A program made the translations under genes and the position numbers. This document shows positions 40,846 to 50,726 of a stretch of DNA of 64,000 nt, piece by piece. Numbering within the stretch: position 1 is the stretch's first letter; each line of letters starts with the position of its first letter. The notes under the pieces are model-generated. The model had not been told where the DNA came from, made no database searches, and worked only from the letters and a program-made list of their open reading frames with translations. The stretch comes from Chlorella sorokiniana (taxonomy: Eukaryota; Chlorophyta; Trebouxiophyceae; Chlorellales; Chlorellaceae), in NCBI GenBank assembly GCA_025917655.1, contig CP084612.1, positions 1,922,001 to 1,986,000 on the forward strand, in the 5' to 3' direction.

Positions 40846-41635
40846 TCAGAGCAAGTCGTCTTCGACCATGGAGCAGATCGCGAACTTGAGCTCGCCCAGG
40901 CCGGCCACGTTGTACTGCATGATCAGCGGGTACCCCTGCTTCATGTACATCTTCAGCGTGTTGCACAGGCTGGACGCCTTGCAGAACCGGATGAGGTGCT
41001 TGAGGTTGTACCGGCCCTCCGCGACGCCCGTGCTGGAGATGACCATGCCCTCGTCGGCCTGGCCGATGTGGGTTTCCTGCCGCGCAAAGTCGCCGTTGCA
41101 CGCGAGCGTGAGCGTGGTGCCCTGCGCGCGGACGAGGATCGTATCCGCGATGGACTCCGCGTCCCGGCACAGCCTCTGGAAGTACACCGAGGGCATGGTG
41201 ATGACCGACGTGAACTCGACGTCCGGCACCGTGATCACGCTGTCGTCGACGATCAGCAGCTTCAGCTTGAAATCGGTCTGGCTGTTCTTGTCGGCGTTCT
41301 GGATGGTGATGCCCATCTCGTCGTCGCCGTTGTTCACCATGTAAAAGGTCACGGTGTCGTGGCTGCTGGAGATCTTGAGCAGCTTGAACAGGCAGGTCAT
41401 GTTGACGCCCGCCTCGGCCCGGCCCGTGCACCGGTACTCCTCAAAGTCCTCTCGCGCGCAGGTTGAGGCTGATCAGGATGTTCTTCTTGCTGTCCATCTG
41501 CGGCAGCGTCACGCCGTCCCTGTCGAACCGCAGCGGGGCATCGTGCGGGATCTCCTTGAGGACCTCAAACAGGTGCGGATCGCCCCGCCCGGATCGTCTC
41601 ACGTACACGGCGCATTCCTCGGCCCGCGGCGGCAT
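40846..41635 (-). pseudogene. PCNA: PCNA sliding clamp, one frameshift
   Basis: The ATG at 41635 was chosen for its CTTAAAGG box 24 nt upstream. The N-terminal frame has HLFEVLKEIPHDAPLRFD and GVTLPQMDSKKNILISLNL, the first clamp repeat. A frame change near 41450 leads to the second frame: MTCLFKLLKISSSHDTVTFY, KLLIVDDSVITVPDVEF, FARQETHIGQADEG and the C-terminus LGELKFAICSMVEDDLL, stop TGA 40846. About 262 residues in total, normal for PCNA. It would encircle DNA and tether polymerase. The single frame change lies near the run CCTCTCGCGCGCAGG, not a homopolymer. Confidence 0.88.
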
Positions 41636-41658
41636 CCCTGGTTGCCCCGGGTCTCGGG

Positions 41659-41666
41659 CCTTTAAG
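41659..41666 (-). promoter_or_regulatory. TTTAA box of the PCNA gene
   Basis: Minus-strand CTTAAAGG lies 24 nt before the ATG at 41635. Confidence 0.65.
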
Positions 41667-41845
41667 TCTCGCGCTGGACGGAGACGCATCGTCCAAGCTC
41701 GAGGAGTTGCGCGTTACATCAGACCTGGTGCGTGCTCACGCAAAGAAGACCTGCCGCATGAGGTCATCAAAGTTGAGTGGGGGCGTGCAAATTGCATAGG
41801 CGGAATTGTTCAGCTGGGTGCTGTTTGGAAGCGCACACTTGGTAA

Positions 41846-42190
41846 TCAGGGAGGGGTGTCGTTTGCTGTATGTTGACTAAGAGTAAACAAACGGGATGCA
41901 ACCCACGAGCGTCTGTTGATATGCGGTGAGAAGGTAACGTGTTTCTCCAGAATGTCAAGGACCGCATCTTCAAACTCGCCGGCCTCCACTACGCCGCCGC
42001 CCGGGCGTTGACGCACGTCGTCAAACAGATCGCGCAGCTCGGGAACAGCGGCCGCAGGCCATTGCCCGCACCCGCATCGGGGCAAAGGTCACAGGGAATG
42101 CTGTTCCCAGCACATCCCGCACCAGCGCATCACGCGGAGGATGCCCCGGGGAGGGCTCACCGTTTGAGGAAGACCGCGTAGCACTGTTTA
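41846..42190 (-). pseudogene. Possible small viral protein
   Basis: Minus-strand segments around 42050-41846 encode PELRDLFDDVRQRPGGGVVE and EFEDAVLDILEKHVTFSPH, helical and acidic, with a stop at 41846. An upstream frame (42180-42090) has HPPRDALVRDVLGTAFP. No good start is seen. The rest of 41690-42312 contains nothing else recognisable. Confidence 0.3.
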
Positions 42191-42312
42191 CAACCGATAA
42201 TGACACCGAGAAGCAACGGTGATACCGGGAACGCGGGTCTGCCGCAGATTTTATAGGATTGCCATGCCACGTGGGGCAGCTGGCGCGCGACCGGGGTATC
42301 GCATGGACCGGG

Positions 42313-43313
42313 TCAGGCCGCGCAGAACTTCTGCTCGGACTTGGACGCCCCGGCCTTGGCGTCGATGCCCGCAAAGGCCCAAGTCTTGCTCGAGGGTCCT
42401 GTCGGCGCCCATGCCGTACCTGTACCCCGGCATTTCTGGCGACTCGAGGCCCAGCACCCTCCGCACCTTCTTCAGGGTGGCGGCCCGGGTGGCGCCGTAG
42501 TCCTTGATGTCGTTCCGAAGCGCGGCGCGTCGGTGCGCTCGTACTGGTGGAACACGATGTTGTGCGGGGGTGTGAAGAAGTCGTACCCGGCCGTCCCGAG
42601 GCGCGCCGAGTGCGGGATCTCCTCGCCCCCGGAACAAATACGGCAGATCGGGGTCGAACGGCACCTCGAGCGCGACTTGCCGGGGGCGAACACGAAGCCG
42701 CCGCCGACGAAGGGCACCGGGCGCGGCGTGCCGTCGGGCTTGGGGTCCATGATCACGGCCTCGAGCGTGGGCACGCCCTGGCCGTCGAACTTGCTCTTGC
42801 ACAGCACCGGCACGCCCTTGTGGCCCTTGCCGAGTTCTTCCATGACACGCGGGTAGTGCGTGAGCACGGGCTTCTTGGACGGGCACCTCCGCGCGTCCGC
42901 GATGGCCAGCGAGTCCTAGCCCTGGGCAAACTTGGTGTGGCTGTCGATCCGCATGAACCAGGTCTCGCCCGCGTACGGGGTGGAGCACGGGTACCTCGCG
43001 TACACGGGCCCCTTGGCCTCGCCGTGCGGGATCTGCACCCGCCGCACGTTCTTGGGCAGCTTGGGCGGCACGCAGTCCTCCTTGGCGTCGCCCGAGTTAC
43101 GCTCGCACACGCCCACGAACACGCGGCCGGGCTGGTCGGCCTTGGCGAACAGGTCGCGGATGGTCTCGCCGCCTTGCGCGTCCCGGTAGCTGGCCACGCC
43201 GACGAAGATGGTCTCCGGGCTGGCGGCGAAGAAGTCGCGGGCAGGCCCCCACAGCACGCCGGCGCGAGCACCGCGACCAGCACCAAGACTGCCGTTCTGA
43301 CCGATCTCTTCAT
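42313..43313 (-). pseudogene. GlcNAc-transferase family protein with nonsense and frameshift mutations
   Basis: ATG 43313 starts a signal/anchor peptide (KRSVRTAVLVLVAVLAPAC). After a frame change near 43257 the catalytic domain reads TIFVGVASYRD, DLFAKADQPGRVFVGVCERN, GPVYARYP and FMRIDSHTKFAQG (DSH metal site), the pattern of the Skp1-type GlcNAc-transferase family. An in-frame TAG at 42919 replaces the expected Trp of the next WD. Beyond it the same frame continues VLTHYPRVMEEL. Later parts need two further frame changes: VALEVPFDPDLPYLFRG, then GYDFFTPPHNIVFHQYER, then KVRRVLGLESPEMPGYR, and an end at TGA 42313. It probably glycosylated virion or host proteins. Now inactive unless the sequence is in error. 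Confidence 0.72.
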
Positions 43314-43340
43314 GGTCCCCGGGAGGACTATTTTTTACGA
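43314..43340 (-). promoter_or_regulatory. A-run promoter of the glycosyltransferase
   Basis: Minus-strand CGTAAAAAATAGTCC lies 12-27 nt before the ATG at 43313, resembling GAAAAATAATGTCC upstream of 23498. Confidence 0.5.
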
Positions 43341-43413
43341 GCGCCTGGGGACGGCCGGGGTGTGCGGGACGGGGTCGCGGGGTCGCGAGCCGGTGGTCCT
43401 TGCACGTCTCAAG

Positions 43414-43651
43414 TCAGTCCCAAGGGCTGTACTCGCCATGACTGACGTTTTCGAGCATCAGATTCATGCGTCTGTCGAGCCAGGCGATGCGAGCTTCCAA
43501 GACCGAACGCGCCTCGCCGTCGAGCCCGGCGACGATCTCGGCGACGTCGTTCTCGAACTCGTGGAAATCGACAACGAGATGCTCGGCTGGGGTCGAGGCG
43601 GACCCTGTCGGTCTTCCAGCCCTTGGGGAACTTGTCGAATGGGTCACGCAT
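43414..43651 (-). pseudogene. Small viral acidic protein, one frameshift
   Basis: ATG 43651 gives MRDPFDKFPKGWKTDRVRLD. Reading then passes near 43590 into a second frame with LVVDFHEFENDVAEIVAGLD and RIAWLDRRMNLMLENVSHGE, with TGA at 43414. The second half is a helical pair with an acidic face. Function unknown. Confidence 0.5.
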
Positions 43652-43658
43652 CGGGCTA

Positions 43659-44062
43659 CTAAGAGCCGGCGCCGCGGGACTCTTTTAGGTCTCGTGCCCG
43701 CTCGATGACGAATGTTTCGAATTCGGGCGTGGGGTGCACGTTGTGGGCCGTGACGTAATGCGCGAACCCCTCTGGCCATACCCAGTCGTCGAGGTCGAAC
43801 TCGCGACATCCCACTCCTTGGCGGCATATCCGGCACCGCGACATTCCCATGCACGCGTCCACGTTCGCGACGGCCTCGACGGCGGCCAGGGCATCGACGA
43901 ATTCGGGTGATGCGGGGGTATCGGACTTTTGGGGCCAGGGCAGCTTGTACTCGATGCATTCCGGGTTCGTGGGGTCGTTTTCCAGGACCCAATCGCTGAT
44001 CCAGCCCCCGTCCTCTTTCGACGCCAGAATCCTTCCGTCTTTTTCCCGGTGTACCGAGGCAT
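43659..44062 (-). pseudogene. Conserved-looking NCLDV small protein with CxxC motif, one frameshift
   Basis: The ATG at 44062 (MPRYTGKK) is 22 nt from a TTTAAA box. The frame change is at an A5 run near 44038. The rest is clean: ILASKEDGGWISDWVLENDP, ECIEYKLPWPQKSDTP, ACMGMSRCRICRQGVGCREF and WVWPEGFAHYVTAHNVHPTP, with TAG at 43659. The SRCRICxxxxGxxE...W.WPEG..HY...H.V.P pattern recurs in small proteins of algal giant viruses, though I cannot name it. It may bind zinc through the Cys pair. Confidence 0.65.
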
Positions 44063-44083
44063 GCGCGTAAATTGTACCATGTG

Positions 44084-44089
44084 TTTAAA
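44084..44089 (-). promoter_or_regulatory. TTTAAA box upstream of 44062
   Basis: TTTAAA (minus strand TTTAAAC) lies 22 nt before the ATG at 44062. Confidence 0.55.
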
Positions 44090-44123
44090 TGACTGTTTCT
44101 GAACTTGCATGGTGTGTAGCGAG

Positions 44124-44704
44124 TCACTCGATGCGTGGGGCACGATGCGGGGCGTCGAGTACGGCCCGCCGCAGCAGCGCCGTCAGGGCCCCGCGGTCGC
44201 ACTCGCCGTTCGCCGAGGCGTTGGCTCTCGGGGTCCAGCTGGCCAGGTCGCCGCGAGCGTCCAGGCTGTAGAACTCGTGGAACTCGTGATCACCGACAAT
44301 GTCGATCAGGTTGACCACGGCGACGCGCTGGACCGGCTCGTACGCCACCATGGTGCCGATGGTGGAGAAGGACACAGGGCCGCGCGGCGTCCATTGGGCC
44401 TTGACGCCGCGCAGCCGAGCCCAGTCGCGCACCTGCTCGACCCAGCGGCGGGCGCGGGCGTACCGCTCATCGTCGGCGTCTGCCCCCGCCAGCGCGCGCA
44501 CCACGTCTCCCAGCAGGTCCAGGGCGGTGTTCCGGCGCTCTGCTCGAGGTCTAGCAGGTCCGGGGTCTCGGCTCGCGCGGGCTGGGTCCGGACTGCGCGC
44601 GGGCTGCGGGCTCGCTCGCGCGGGGCGGCGGGCTCGCTCTCGCGCTGGGCGGCGGACTCGCCCGCGGGCTCAGAGTCCATTTTGCACTGCATCACCCGGG
44701 CCAT
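44124..44704 (-). pseudogene. Viral hypothetical protein, one frameshift
   Basis: ATG 44704 gives MARVMQCKMDSEPAGESAAQ and a Glu/Arg/Ala linker. Near 44540 reading changes to a frame with TALDLLGDVVRALAGADADD, RRWVEQVRDWARLRGVKAQW and STIGTMVAYEPVQRVAVVNL, then stops at 44124. The second part looks globular and alpha/beta. Family not recognised. Confidence 0.5.
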
Positions 44705-44721
44705 GTATGACCATCGCAGCT

Positions 44722-45030
44722 TCAGGCGCCGGAGCTTTCAGCGGTGCCCAAGGGCGTCCACGTGTCGCCATGCCAGCCCGGGAAAGGCGCGTCGACGTCC
44801 GGGACGCATCCGCTGCTGCGCTGGTAGCAAAACTGCGCAAAGTCGTGGTACGAGCACCGGTCGAGGATGGGGACCCCGAGGCTGGCGAAGCGGTCTTGCG
44901 GCATGTGGTACGCGTCGACCGTGAACTCCGAGGTCCAGTCCCGCCAGGTCTCCGGGTCTCGCTCGACCCGCGGGAGGTTGTCCTCCTCGGCGTCGTCCGA
45001 CCACTCCTGCTCGTCCGTGGGGCTCCACAT
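44722..45030 (-). CDS. Viral acidic hypothetical protein, intact
   Basis: 102 residues from ATG 45030. It has an Asp/Glu-rich N-terminus (EEDNLPRVERDPETWRDW), then AYHMPQDRFASLGVPILDR and FPGWHGDTWTPLG. A CTTAAG box 23 nt upstream overlaps the stop of the preceding gene. Function unknown. Confidence 0.6.
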   Translation of the reverse strand: MWSPTDEQEWSDDAEEDNLPRVERDPETWRDWTSEFTVDAYHMPQDRFASLGVPILDRCSYHDFAQFCYQRSSGCVPDVDAPFPGWHGDTWTPLGTAESSGA

Positions 45031-45052
45031 GCCGCACGGACGCGCGATCGTC

Positions 45053-45058
45053 CTTAAG
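45053..45058 (-). promoter_or_regulatory. CTTAAG box overlapping the upstream gene's stop
   Basis: The box lies 23 nt before the ATG at 45030 and contains the TAA stop (45054-45056) of the neighbouring gene, so promoter and gene end are fused. Confidence 0.55.
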
Positions 45059-45418
45059 CGCCTGAAGCGGGCGTCGACGGCTCGGGCCGCGCCTTGCCCG
45101 CCTTGACCAGCGACGGCACCTCGGCCTCGTCGCCGACCCGGCGCGCGTACATGTTTCCCACGACCTGCTCGGCGGCCGCGGCGTCGGCCACAAGCTTGCG
45201 CACCTCGCCCGCAATGTGCTCCTTCTTCGGGGCCTCGGTCTTGCGGGCGGTCTTGCGGACAAGGCGGGAGCCGTCGGGCGCGAGCACTCCTCGTGGCCCT
45301 GGTCGCGCATGTACTGCGGGATCCCGGCCTTCAGGTCGGCGCACCGCTTGCGCAAGTCTTTGAGGCCGGCCAGCGCGACCGAGTACTCGCGGACGGTGTC
45401 CCGGAAGGCGTCAGACAT
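45054..45418 (-). pseudogene. Small helical NCLDV protein, one frameshift
   Basis: ATG 45418, with CTTAAAGG 27 nt upstream. Frame one: MSDAFRDTVREYSVALAGLK then LKAGIPQYMRDQGHEE. From about 45290 a second frame reads VLAPDGSRLVRKTARKTE and EVRKLVADAAAAEQVVGNMY. The pattern of a short helix pair followed by M-x-D-x-G-x-E and a basic beta hairpin occurs in small conserved giant-virus proteins of unknown function. The break is at a simple GAGGAG site. Confidence 0.6.
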
Positions 45419-45444
45419 GATGGTGGCGGCGCCGGGTCGCGCGC

Positions 45445-45452
45445 CCTTTAAG
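45445..45452 (-). promoter_or_regulatory. TTTAA box upstream of 45418
   Basis: Minus-strand CTTAAAGG, 27 nt before the ATG. Confidence 0.6.
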
Positions 45453-45488
45453 CACGGGCGCGCGTCTTGGCTCGCGCGCGCTGTGCCC

Positions 45489-46569
45489 ATGTGTCGCCTG
45501 CTGTGTCACCCCTTTGTGCCAAGCCACCCGGTGCACGCCGGTGCACACTGTTGTTGGCCAAATGTTTGTCTCGCGGGTCTCACCGGGCTCCCCCGGGGCT
45601 CACAAAGCCAACTGTCCCCGGGCCCCGTGAGCCCCGCGGACCACGACTTCATCCCCCTGGACCCCCTGGACCCCCTGGACCCGCCCGCGGTCGTCCCAGC
45701 TCCCGCGGTCGTCCCAGCCCAGGCCCCAGAGCAGCCAAAACCGGCCGCCGCCACGCCCGCAGCCGCCGAGCCCGTCGCGGCCCCGCCGGCCCCAAAGCGA
45801 GACAAAACCGGAGCTGACACCCGCAGCCGACGCCGCCAAGCCCGCAGCCGACGCCGCCAAGCCCGCAGCCGACGCCGCCAAGCCCGCAGCCGACGCCGCC
45901 AAGCCCGCCGCGGTGGTCACAAAGCCCGCCGCGGTGGTCACAAAGCCCGCCGCGGTGGTCACAAAGCCCGCCGCGGTGGTCACAAAGCGCACGCCCATCC
46001 CCACCCCACCCGAGGCCCCACGGCCGCTCCGGCCCGCGTTCCGGCCCGCGCCCAAGCCCGCGCCCGGCCCGCGCCCAAGCCCTCTGAGTTCAAGACCAGG
46101 ATCTGCGTCTGGTGGGCCCGGGGACACGCTCGAAGGGCCCCGCGTGCAACTTTGCGCACGGACCACCGCCGACCCGCGACCGGCCCAGTCCGGCCTGGCG
46201 TGGTACCGGGCTTCCCGTCGGGGCCGTGACCGCCGGCGCGGGCTCCGTGCGGGGAACCCGCGTCGCCAACCTGAACCCCGAGACCTACGTGCTCCCGGAC
46301 ATCGAGGAGCTCAACGGCGTGCGGCGCAGTGCGCCATCTTCGGCACCGGCGGGACCCAGGGCGCCGTGTTCGGCAAGGTGCCCATCGTCAACCAGCAATT
46401 TTCCACGTTCTGCTACGACAAGCAGCTCGGCACCTCGGAGTTCGTGCCCGCGATCCCCAAGCTCGACCGGCCGCGGGTCGCGCTCAGGTGGCACGACGGC
46501 TCGCTCGTCGACTTCGCGGGCGTCGAGCACTCGTTCACCCTCGAGCTCAGCCGCACGACCGCGCGCTAG
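45489..46569 (+). pseudogene. Pro/Ala-rich repeat protein with C-terminal beta domain, frameshifted
   Basis: A plus-strand frame from ATG 45489 runs through ADHDFIPLDPLDPLDPP and APAPKR-type Pro/Ala linker. In another frame, 21-bp repeats encode PAADAAK (four copies, 45825-45905), then PAAVVTK (four copies, 45905-45990). A degenerate CCCH-like finger (RICVWWARG then ACNFAHG) lies near 46100-46165, with the central Cys missing. The C-terminal 95 residues (VANLNPETYVLPDIEELNG, VFGKVPIVNQQFSTFCYDKQ, DGSLVDFAGVEHSFTLELSR; TAG 46567) look like a conserved virion-type domain. It may be two genes. No T-run or TTTAA box is obvious. Confidence 0.5.
45825..45990. repeat. Two adjacent 21-bp minisatellites
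   Basis: Four units of the CCGCAGCCGACGCCGCCAAG type are followed by four of the CCCGCCGCGGTGGTCACAAA type. The periods are equal and the junction is abrupt. Confidence 0.9.
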
Positions 46570-46603
46570 CCAGCGGGCAGGCCGGAGCTCGCGCGCCGGC
46601 CGG

Positions 46604-47076
46604 TCAGCCGCACAGACCGGCGGCCAGTCCCGAAGGCTCGGCCGGGTTCGTGGCGTGTCCCCGATCGCCCACGACACGCGCACCCGCTGCGCCACGCTGG
46701 ACCACGTCACCGAGAACGACCCCGGGGCCTTGGCGATCGCTTGGTCCGCCGGCGTCATCCGCACGACGCGCGGCTTCACGGGGCTCCGGCGGCTCTGGCC
46801 TGTCGCGGCCGCACGGGCACTTTTTCGGTTCCGCTTCGGCGGCGGCGGCTTCGGCGCGGTCAGCTCCGCCAGGCGCCCGGTCCACGAGTACCACCACAGC
46901 TTCCACGTCGGCGTTTCGGAAATGTCTCCCGCAACGACGGGGCGGAACAGCGAGTCCAGGGTGTAGACCTTGGACCAGCGCAGGTACCACGACCAGCGCA
47001 ACCACAAAGGCCAGCGCTTGACGATGTCCCGCGCGTCAAAGTCCACGGCCCACTCGCCCCGCCTGGCCGTGTCCAT
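46604..47076 (-). pseudogene. Trp-rich viral hypothetical protein
   Basis: ATG 47076 starts MDTARRGEWAVDFDARDIVK, then RWPLWLRWSWYLRWSKVYTL and SETPTWKLWWYSWTGRLAEL, a strikingly Trp-rich segment. It continues with a Lys/Arg/Pro linker and SFSVTWSSVAQRVRVSWAIG. The frame stays open past 46600 by chance antisense to the gene ending 46569. A change of frame to a stop near 46604 is likely. An upstream piece (GRWCFDCFDERGVPTHA, near 47275) may be an additional N-terminus. Family not recognised. Confidence 0.45.
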
Positions 47077-47331
47077 GATCGCGGTCGGAGCTCGCTCGAC
47101 CACCGCCGACCTTGGCGCGCTCGCGAATGTTTGCGCCCGATACCTGCCGGGCCTCCCGCCGGGCCTCCCGGGCCGGGCTTCGGCTTGCCCCGCCAAGAGA
47201 CCCGCTGGCTGGCCTCCCGGGCGCGCGTGTGTGGGGACTCCTCGTTCGTCGAAGCAGTCGAAGCACCATCTGCCGTCCCGCGCGATTTGTTTCACGAAGG
47301 ACGAACGCGGCGCCGACCGGGCACGGTGCGA

Positions 47332-50206
47332 ATGGCCGGGGCGTGGCGCGAAGGGCCGGACGCGCTCGAAAAATCTCGGGCGCCGCCCGGGATGCTGTGC
47401 AAGCCGGTGGGTCGACCGCTGTCCAACGAGTTTGCGGGCGTGTGCGCGGGCGCGGGCGGGTCTGTAGACCTGGCCAACGTCGCGCAGATCCGCGTCGCCG
47501 ACCTCGTGGCCGCGAACGTCACCGTGACCAACACGCTCGTCGCAAACCCGTCGGTCGACGAGCTCACCCTCGCGAGTCCGAACGCCAAACAACCTGGTCG
47601 CCACGCACGCGTTCAACGCGGTGAGCGGGACCGTGACGGGCAACCTGGCGGCCGGGAACCTGGCGGCCGGGAACCTCACAACCCGGGGCTTCGAGGCAAC
47701 CCCGGGCTCGGTGTTCCAGCTGAACGTCAACACGATGTCCGCCCCGCACATCACCGCGGACACCGCTGAAATCACCGAGTTTCTCCGGGCCGGCAACGTC
47801 GAGGCGACCAGCGCCCCGACGGCAAGTGTCCAGACGGGAAATGTCCTGTCGGCTAGTGTGCGAGACGGGCAACCTCGCCGCAAACGCGTTGACGAGCACG
47901 AGCGTGGCAACCGGCACCCCGACCGCGGGCACCCCGACCGCGACCGGAAACCCGGCGGCCGGGAACCCGGCGACCACCGGCAACCCGACCGCGGGCAACC
48001 CGACCACCGGCAACCCGACCGCGACCGCGTTCGGCGCGACCTCTGGGACCGTCGCGGGCAACCTGACCACGGGCAACCTGACCACGGGCAACGTGGTTAC
48101 GGGAAGCCTCGGCGCCACGGGAAGCCTCGGCGCCACAGAAGCCTCGCCGCCGCCTCGTTCGGCGCGTCCACCGGGTCGTGGATCGGCAACCCGACCGCGG
48201 GCAACCTCACCGCCGGCAATGCCTCGACGGGCAACCTCACCGCGACGGGCAACCCGACCATTGCTCAGGTCGGGACGCCGGTCGGGCTCTGTGTCACGAC
48301 GCCGAACCCGGGCGCGCTCATCGAGGTGAACCACGGCGCCCGAACAACAGGTACGGCCTCGCGCAGTTCAACCCCGGCGTCGTGCGAGTCTACGCCGCAA
48401 ACTACGCGCCCGCCCAGGTCACGCTCGGCCAGCTCAACGCCAGCGGCCTGGGCTTCGTGGACTGGCTCGTGGCGAACAACGCCGGCACCTTTGTGAGAAA
48501 CCTTGCTTCAGACACAATCGTCACCAGAAACATGGGAACCAAACGTATCGACGTCGACCAAGTGATAGTGGAAAGCAACTGCATCCGGACCCCGGCACTT
48601 TGCTTGCAAACCTTTGTGCAAATTCCAGCGCCTTCCTACATCGCAGCAGATTCATCCATTAACTCTTCTAACGTGCTCGCAGGACTGCCGGGGCATATCC
48701 GACCAACAGAGAGAACACCCTATACGGGCAATGTATCCGCGGGCAGCCTGAGTTTCACGGGAACCGACCCCCTGGCAGGTGACATCCTTGAATAACTTCA
48801 ACTGGTTCTCCTTTGACACAACCATGGAAGCATGGGTAAATGTTTCCCGGTATCCCAACTACTCTGCCGGCGCCCGGACGAGGGGGTTGCTGTTCGGGAC
48901 CAGATCGGCGACGGGGTTCGATGGATACCGGGGCTTCGGAGTCGATGACAATGGAAACGTGTCATTTGGGTCTTTGGAACGGGTCCTTGCAAATTGTATC
49001 CACGATAGGCACCGTGCCTCTTGGAGCTTGGCATCACATTGCCATGACGCACGTGGCATCCGGCGGCACGATTCGGCTTTTCATCGATGGCATGCAGCGG
49101 CTGGCCGGCGGCGGTGCTAGCAACGCCACCGCAAGCCGGCAAGGCGTCCCGTTTGCCGGCTATCCCTTTGTCTTCGGGCCGTACTACGGACAAGGCTTCT
49201 CTCGGCTACCTTGCAGACGCGCGCATTATCAGAAACCATGCGGCGTATACATCCTCGTTCAATGTCCCGAACAAGCCTCTTCGTCCATCCGAAATAGGGA
49301 CCACCGTCCCGCTTATCACGGCAAAGATCGACGGCGGTGCGGGTGACCTCATAATAAACTCCAAGGGCGTGACCGGCAACCTCCCGGTCACGGGAAGCCT
49401 CAGGGCGGACATCATCGTGGCAAACGCGAGGCTCACAACCGCGAGCGCAAACGGCGTGCTCTTCTTCGCGAACGCAAACACGAACGCGGCTCCCGGCGTC
49501 GTCGATTCGGCGCCGAGCTCGGCGAACTCCGTGCCGGGCCTCCGGTTCCCGGGCGTGGCCAACGCCTACGTCGAGGTCCCGGCCTTGAACTCCTTCAATT
49601 GGACCGACCAGTCCCGGACGCTCGAGTGCTTTGTCGGGCCGGGCACCCCGTGTCCCTTCGTGGGGCTGACCAAGCCGCGCGGCTCGGGACAGGGTCGAGA
49701 CCCGACCCCGGGCTTCGATGCGGCGGGTCGAGCGCACGCCTGGGCCGGGCGCCCAACGCGTCATCAACGATCGCGGCCCCTTTGGGACCGACGTGTTCGC
49801 GGCAAACACGTGGCATCACCTGGCGCTCACGCACACGTACGAGAGCGCCAACTCGGGACCCCGGCGGTCCGGTGCGACGGAGCGTTCCAGGCCAGCGTCG
49901 TGAGAACCGCGAGGTCCGTGCCCACCAACCGTCGGACGATTTGGCCGCGACGCGGGCGGTCGCGCGGTGGCGCCCGGCGACCTGGCGGACGGCTGCCGCG
50001 TGCGCGCCGTGGTGGAGCTGACGCGGGCGTGCTTCGGCAAGGCGCGCAGTGGGGCGCGATGTGGAAACTCGTGCAGGTCGGGAGCTCCCGGCGAGTGCCA
50101 CATCGAGCCCGAGCCCGAGCCCGAGGCCGAGCCCGAGCCCGTGGCGGACGCCGCTGCCGAGCCCGCTGAGGACGACCTGGCGGACGACGTGGACGAGTAC
50201 GCGTGA
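47332..50206 (+). pseudogene. Giant fibre-like surface protein with GN repeats and LamG-like domains, frameshifted
   Basis: ATG 47332 begins a long broken reading region. First comes a beta-repeat part: VDLANVAQIRVADLVAANV and VTNTLVANPSVDEL. Many GNLTAGN/GNPTAGN repeats follow (47640-48270), as in phage and giant-virus fibres that fold as beta-helices. Next is QFNPGVVRVYAANYAPAQV. Then two concanavalin/LamG-like domains, each with the W-H-H core: GAWHHIAMTH (near 49025-49055) and TWHHLALTH (near 49808-49835), both with FIDG- or loop-type strands. The C-terminus is acidic (EPEPEAEPEPVADAAAEP), TGA at 50204. At least eight frame changes. It probably formed virion fibres that bind carbohydrate. 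The last 250 bp could be a separate gene. Confidence 0.62.
47640..48270. repeat. GN-motif coding repeats in the fibre gene
   Basis: Multiple 15- to 30-bp units encode G-N-(L/P/V)-(T/A)-(A/T)-G. Units are divergent enough to look like old protein repeats, although some blocks (48055-48130) are nearly identical. Confidence 0.75.
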
Positions 50207-50210
50207 CCAC

Positions 50211-50233
50211 GGTTTTTTTTCTGGCCGGTAGCC
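50211..50233 (+). promoter_or_regulatory. Late-type T-run promoter (gene at 50234)
   Basis: GGTTTTTTTTCTGGCCGGTA then GCC and ATG. It matches the Kazal and 38127 elements in T-run, CTGG and CCGGT. Confidence 0.7.
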
Positions 50234-50657
50234 ATGAAGCCGGTGGTCAAGGTCCTCGTCGTCGTGGCCATCGTGGTCGTGGTCGTGACGGTGCTCAAGC
50301 GCTCGGGCGGCGACACGTACGTGCCGTTTTTCGCAGCCAGAATTCGCGACCGTGCCCCGCGTCGGGCCCGTTCTGGTGAGCAACGCCCGCTGGTCATCGA
50401 CGGCTCGGTGACCCGGGCGGCCACGCAAGCCGCGACCCTGGCGGCCACGCAAGCCGCGACCCCGGGCGGCGCACCACCACCCCGTGGCCTCGCACATGCC
50501 GATGGTGACTTCGCCGATGGTGACTTCGCCGATGGTGACTTCGCCGATGGTGACTTCGCCGATGGTGACTTCGCCGATGGTGACGTCGGGGGCCGCGCAG
50601 ATGACGCCCGCCGCGTACGCGACCGCCCCCGACGGTGCCGCTGGCCTGGGGGACGTG
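50234..50657 (+). pseudogene. Small single-TM viral protein with repeat-expanded tail
   Basis: ATG 50234 starts MKPVVKVLVVVAIVVVVVTV, an N-terminal membrane anchor, followed by KRSGGDTYVPFF. After that the tail is made mainly of repeats: AATQAATLAATQAAT (21-bp units) and DGDFA five to six times (15-bp units, 50506-50583). The frame probably shifts before its natural end near 50657. The TYVPF motif recurs in the next gene (TYVPFDEMPF), suggesting paralogy. Confidence 0.55.
50506..50583. repeat. 15-bp minisatellite
   Basis: About five units of GATGGTGACTTCGCC, essentially identical. They lie in the tail of the TM protein gene. Confidence 0.92.
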
Positions 50658-50704
50658 TGAGCCGGGCCACGCACGCACAGACCGGCCGGCGCGCTCGCTC
50701 CGGA

Positions 50705-50726
50705 TTTTTTTGTTGGTCAGCCCCCA
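50705..50726 (+). promoter_or_regulatory. Late-type T-run promoter (gene at 50727)
   Basis: GGATTTTTTTGTTGGTCAGC then CCCCA and ATG. The T7 run is 16-22 nt before the start. Confidence 0.65.

Noticed and set aside
46100-46165. Functional CCCH zinc finger
   Set aside because: The central Cys is missing in every frame and a frame change splits it, so only a degenerate motif is noted.
46285-47910. 541-residue minus-strand open frame
   Set aside because: Most of it is antisense to the fibre gene and to the gene ending at 46569. Only the Trp-rich section from 47076 looks like a protein.
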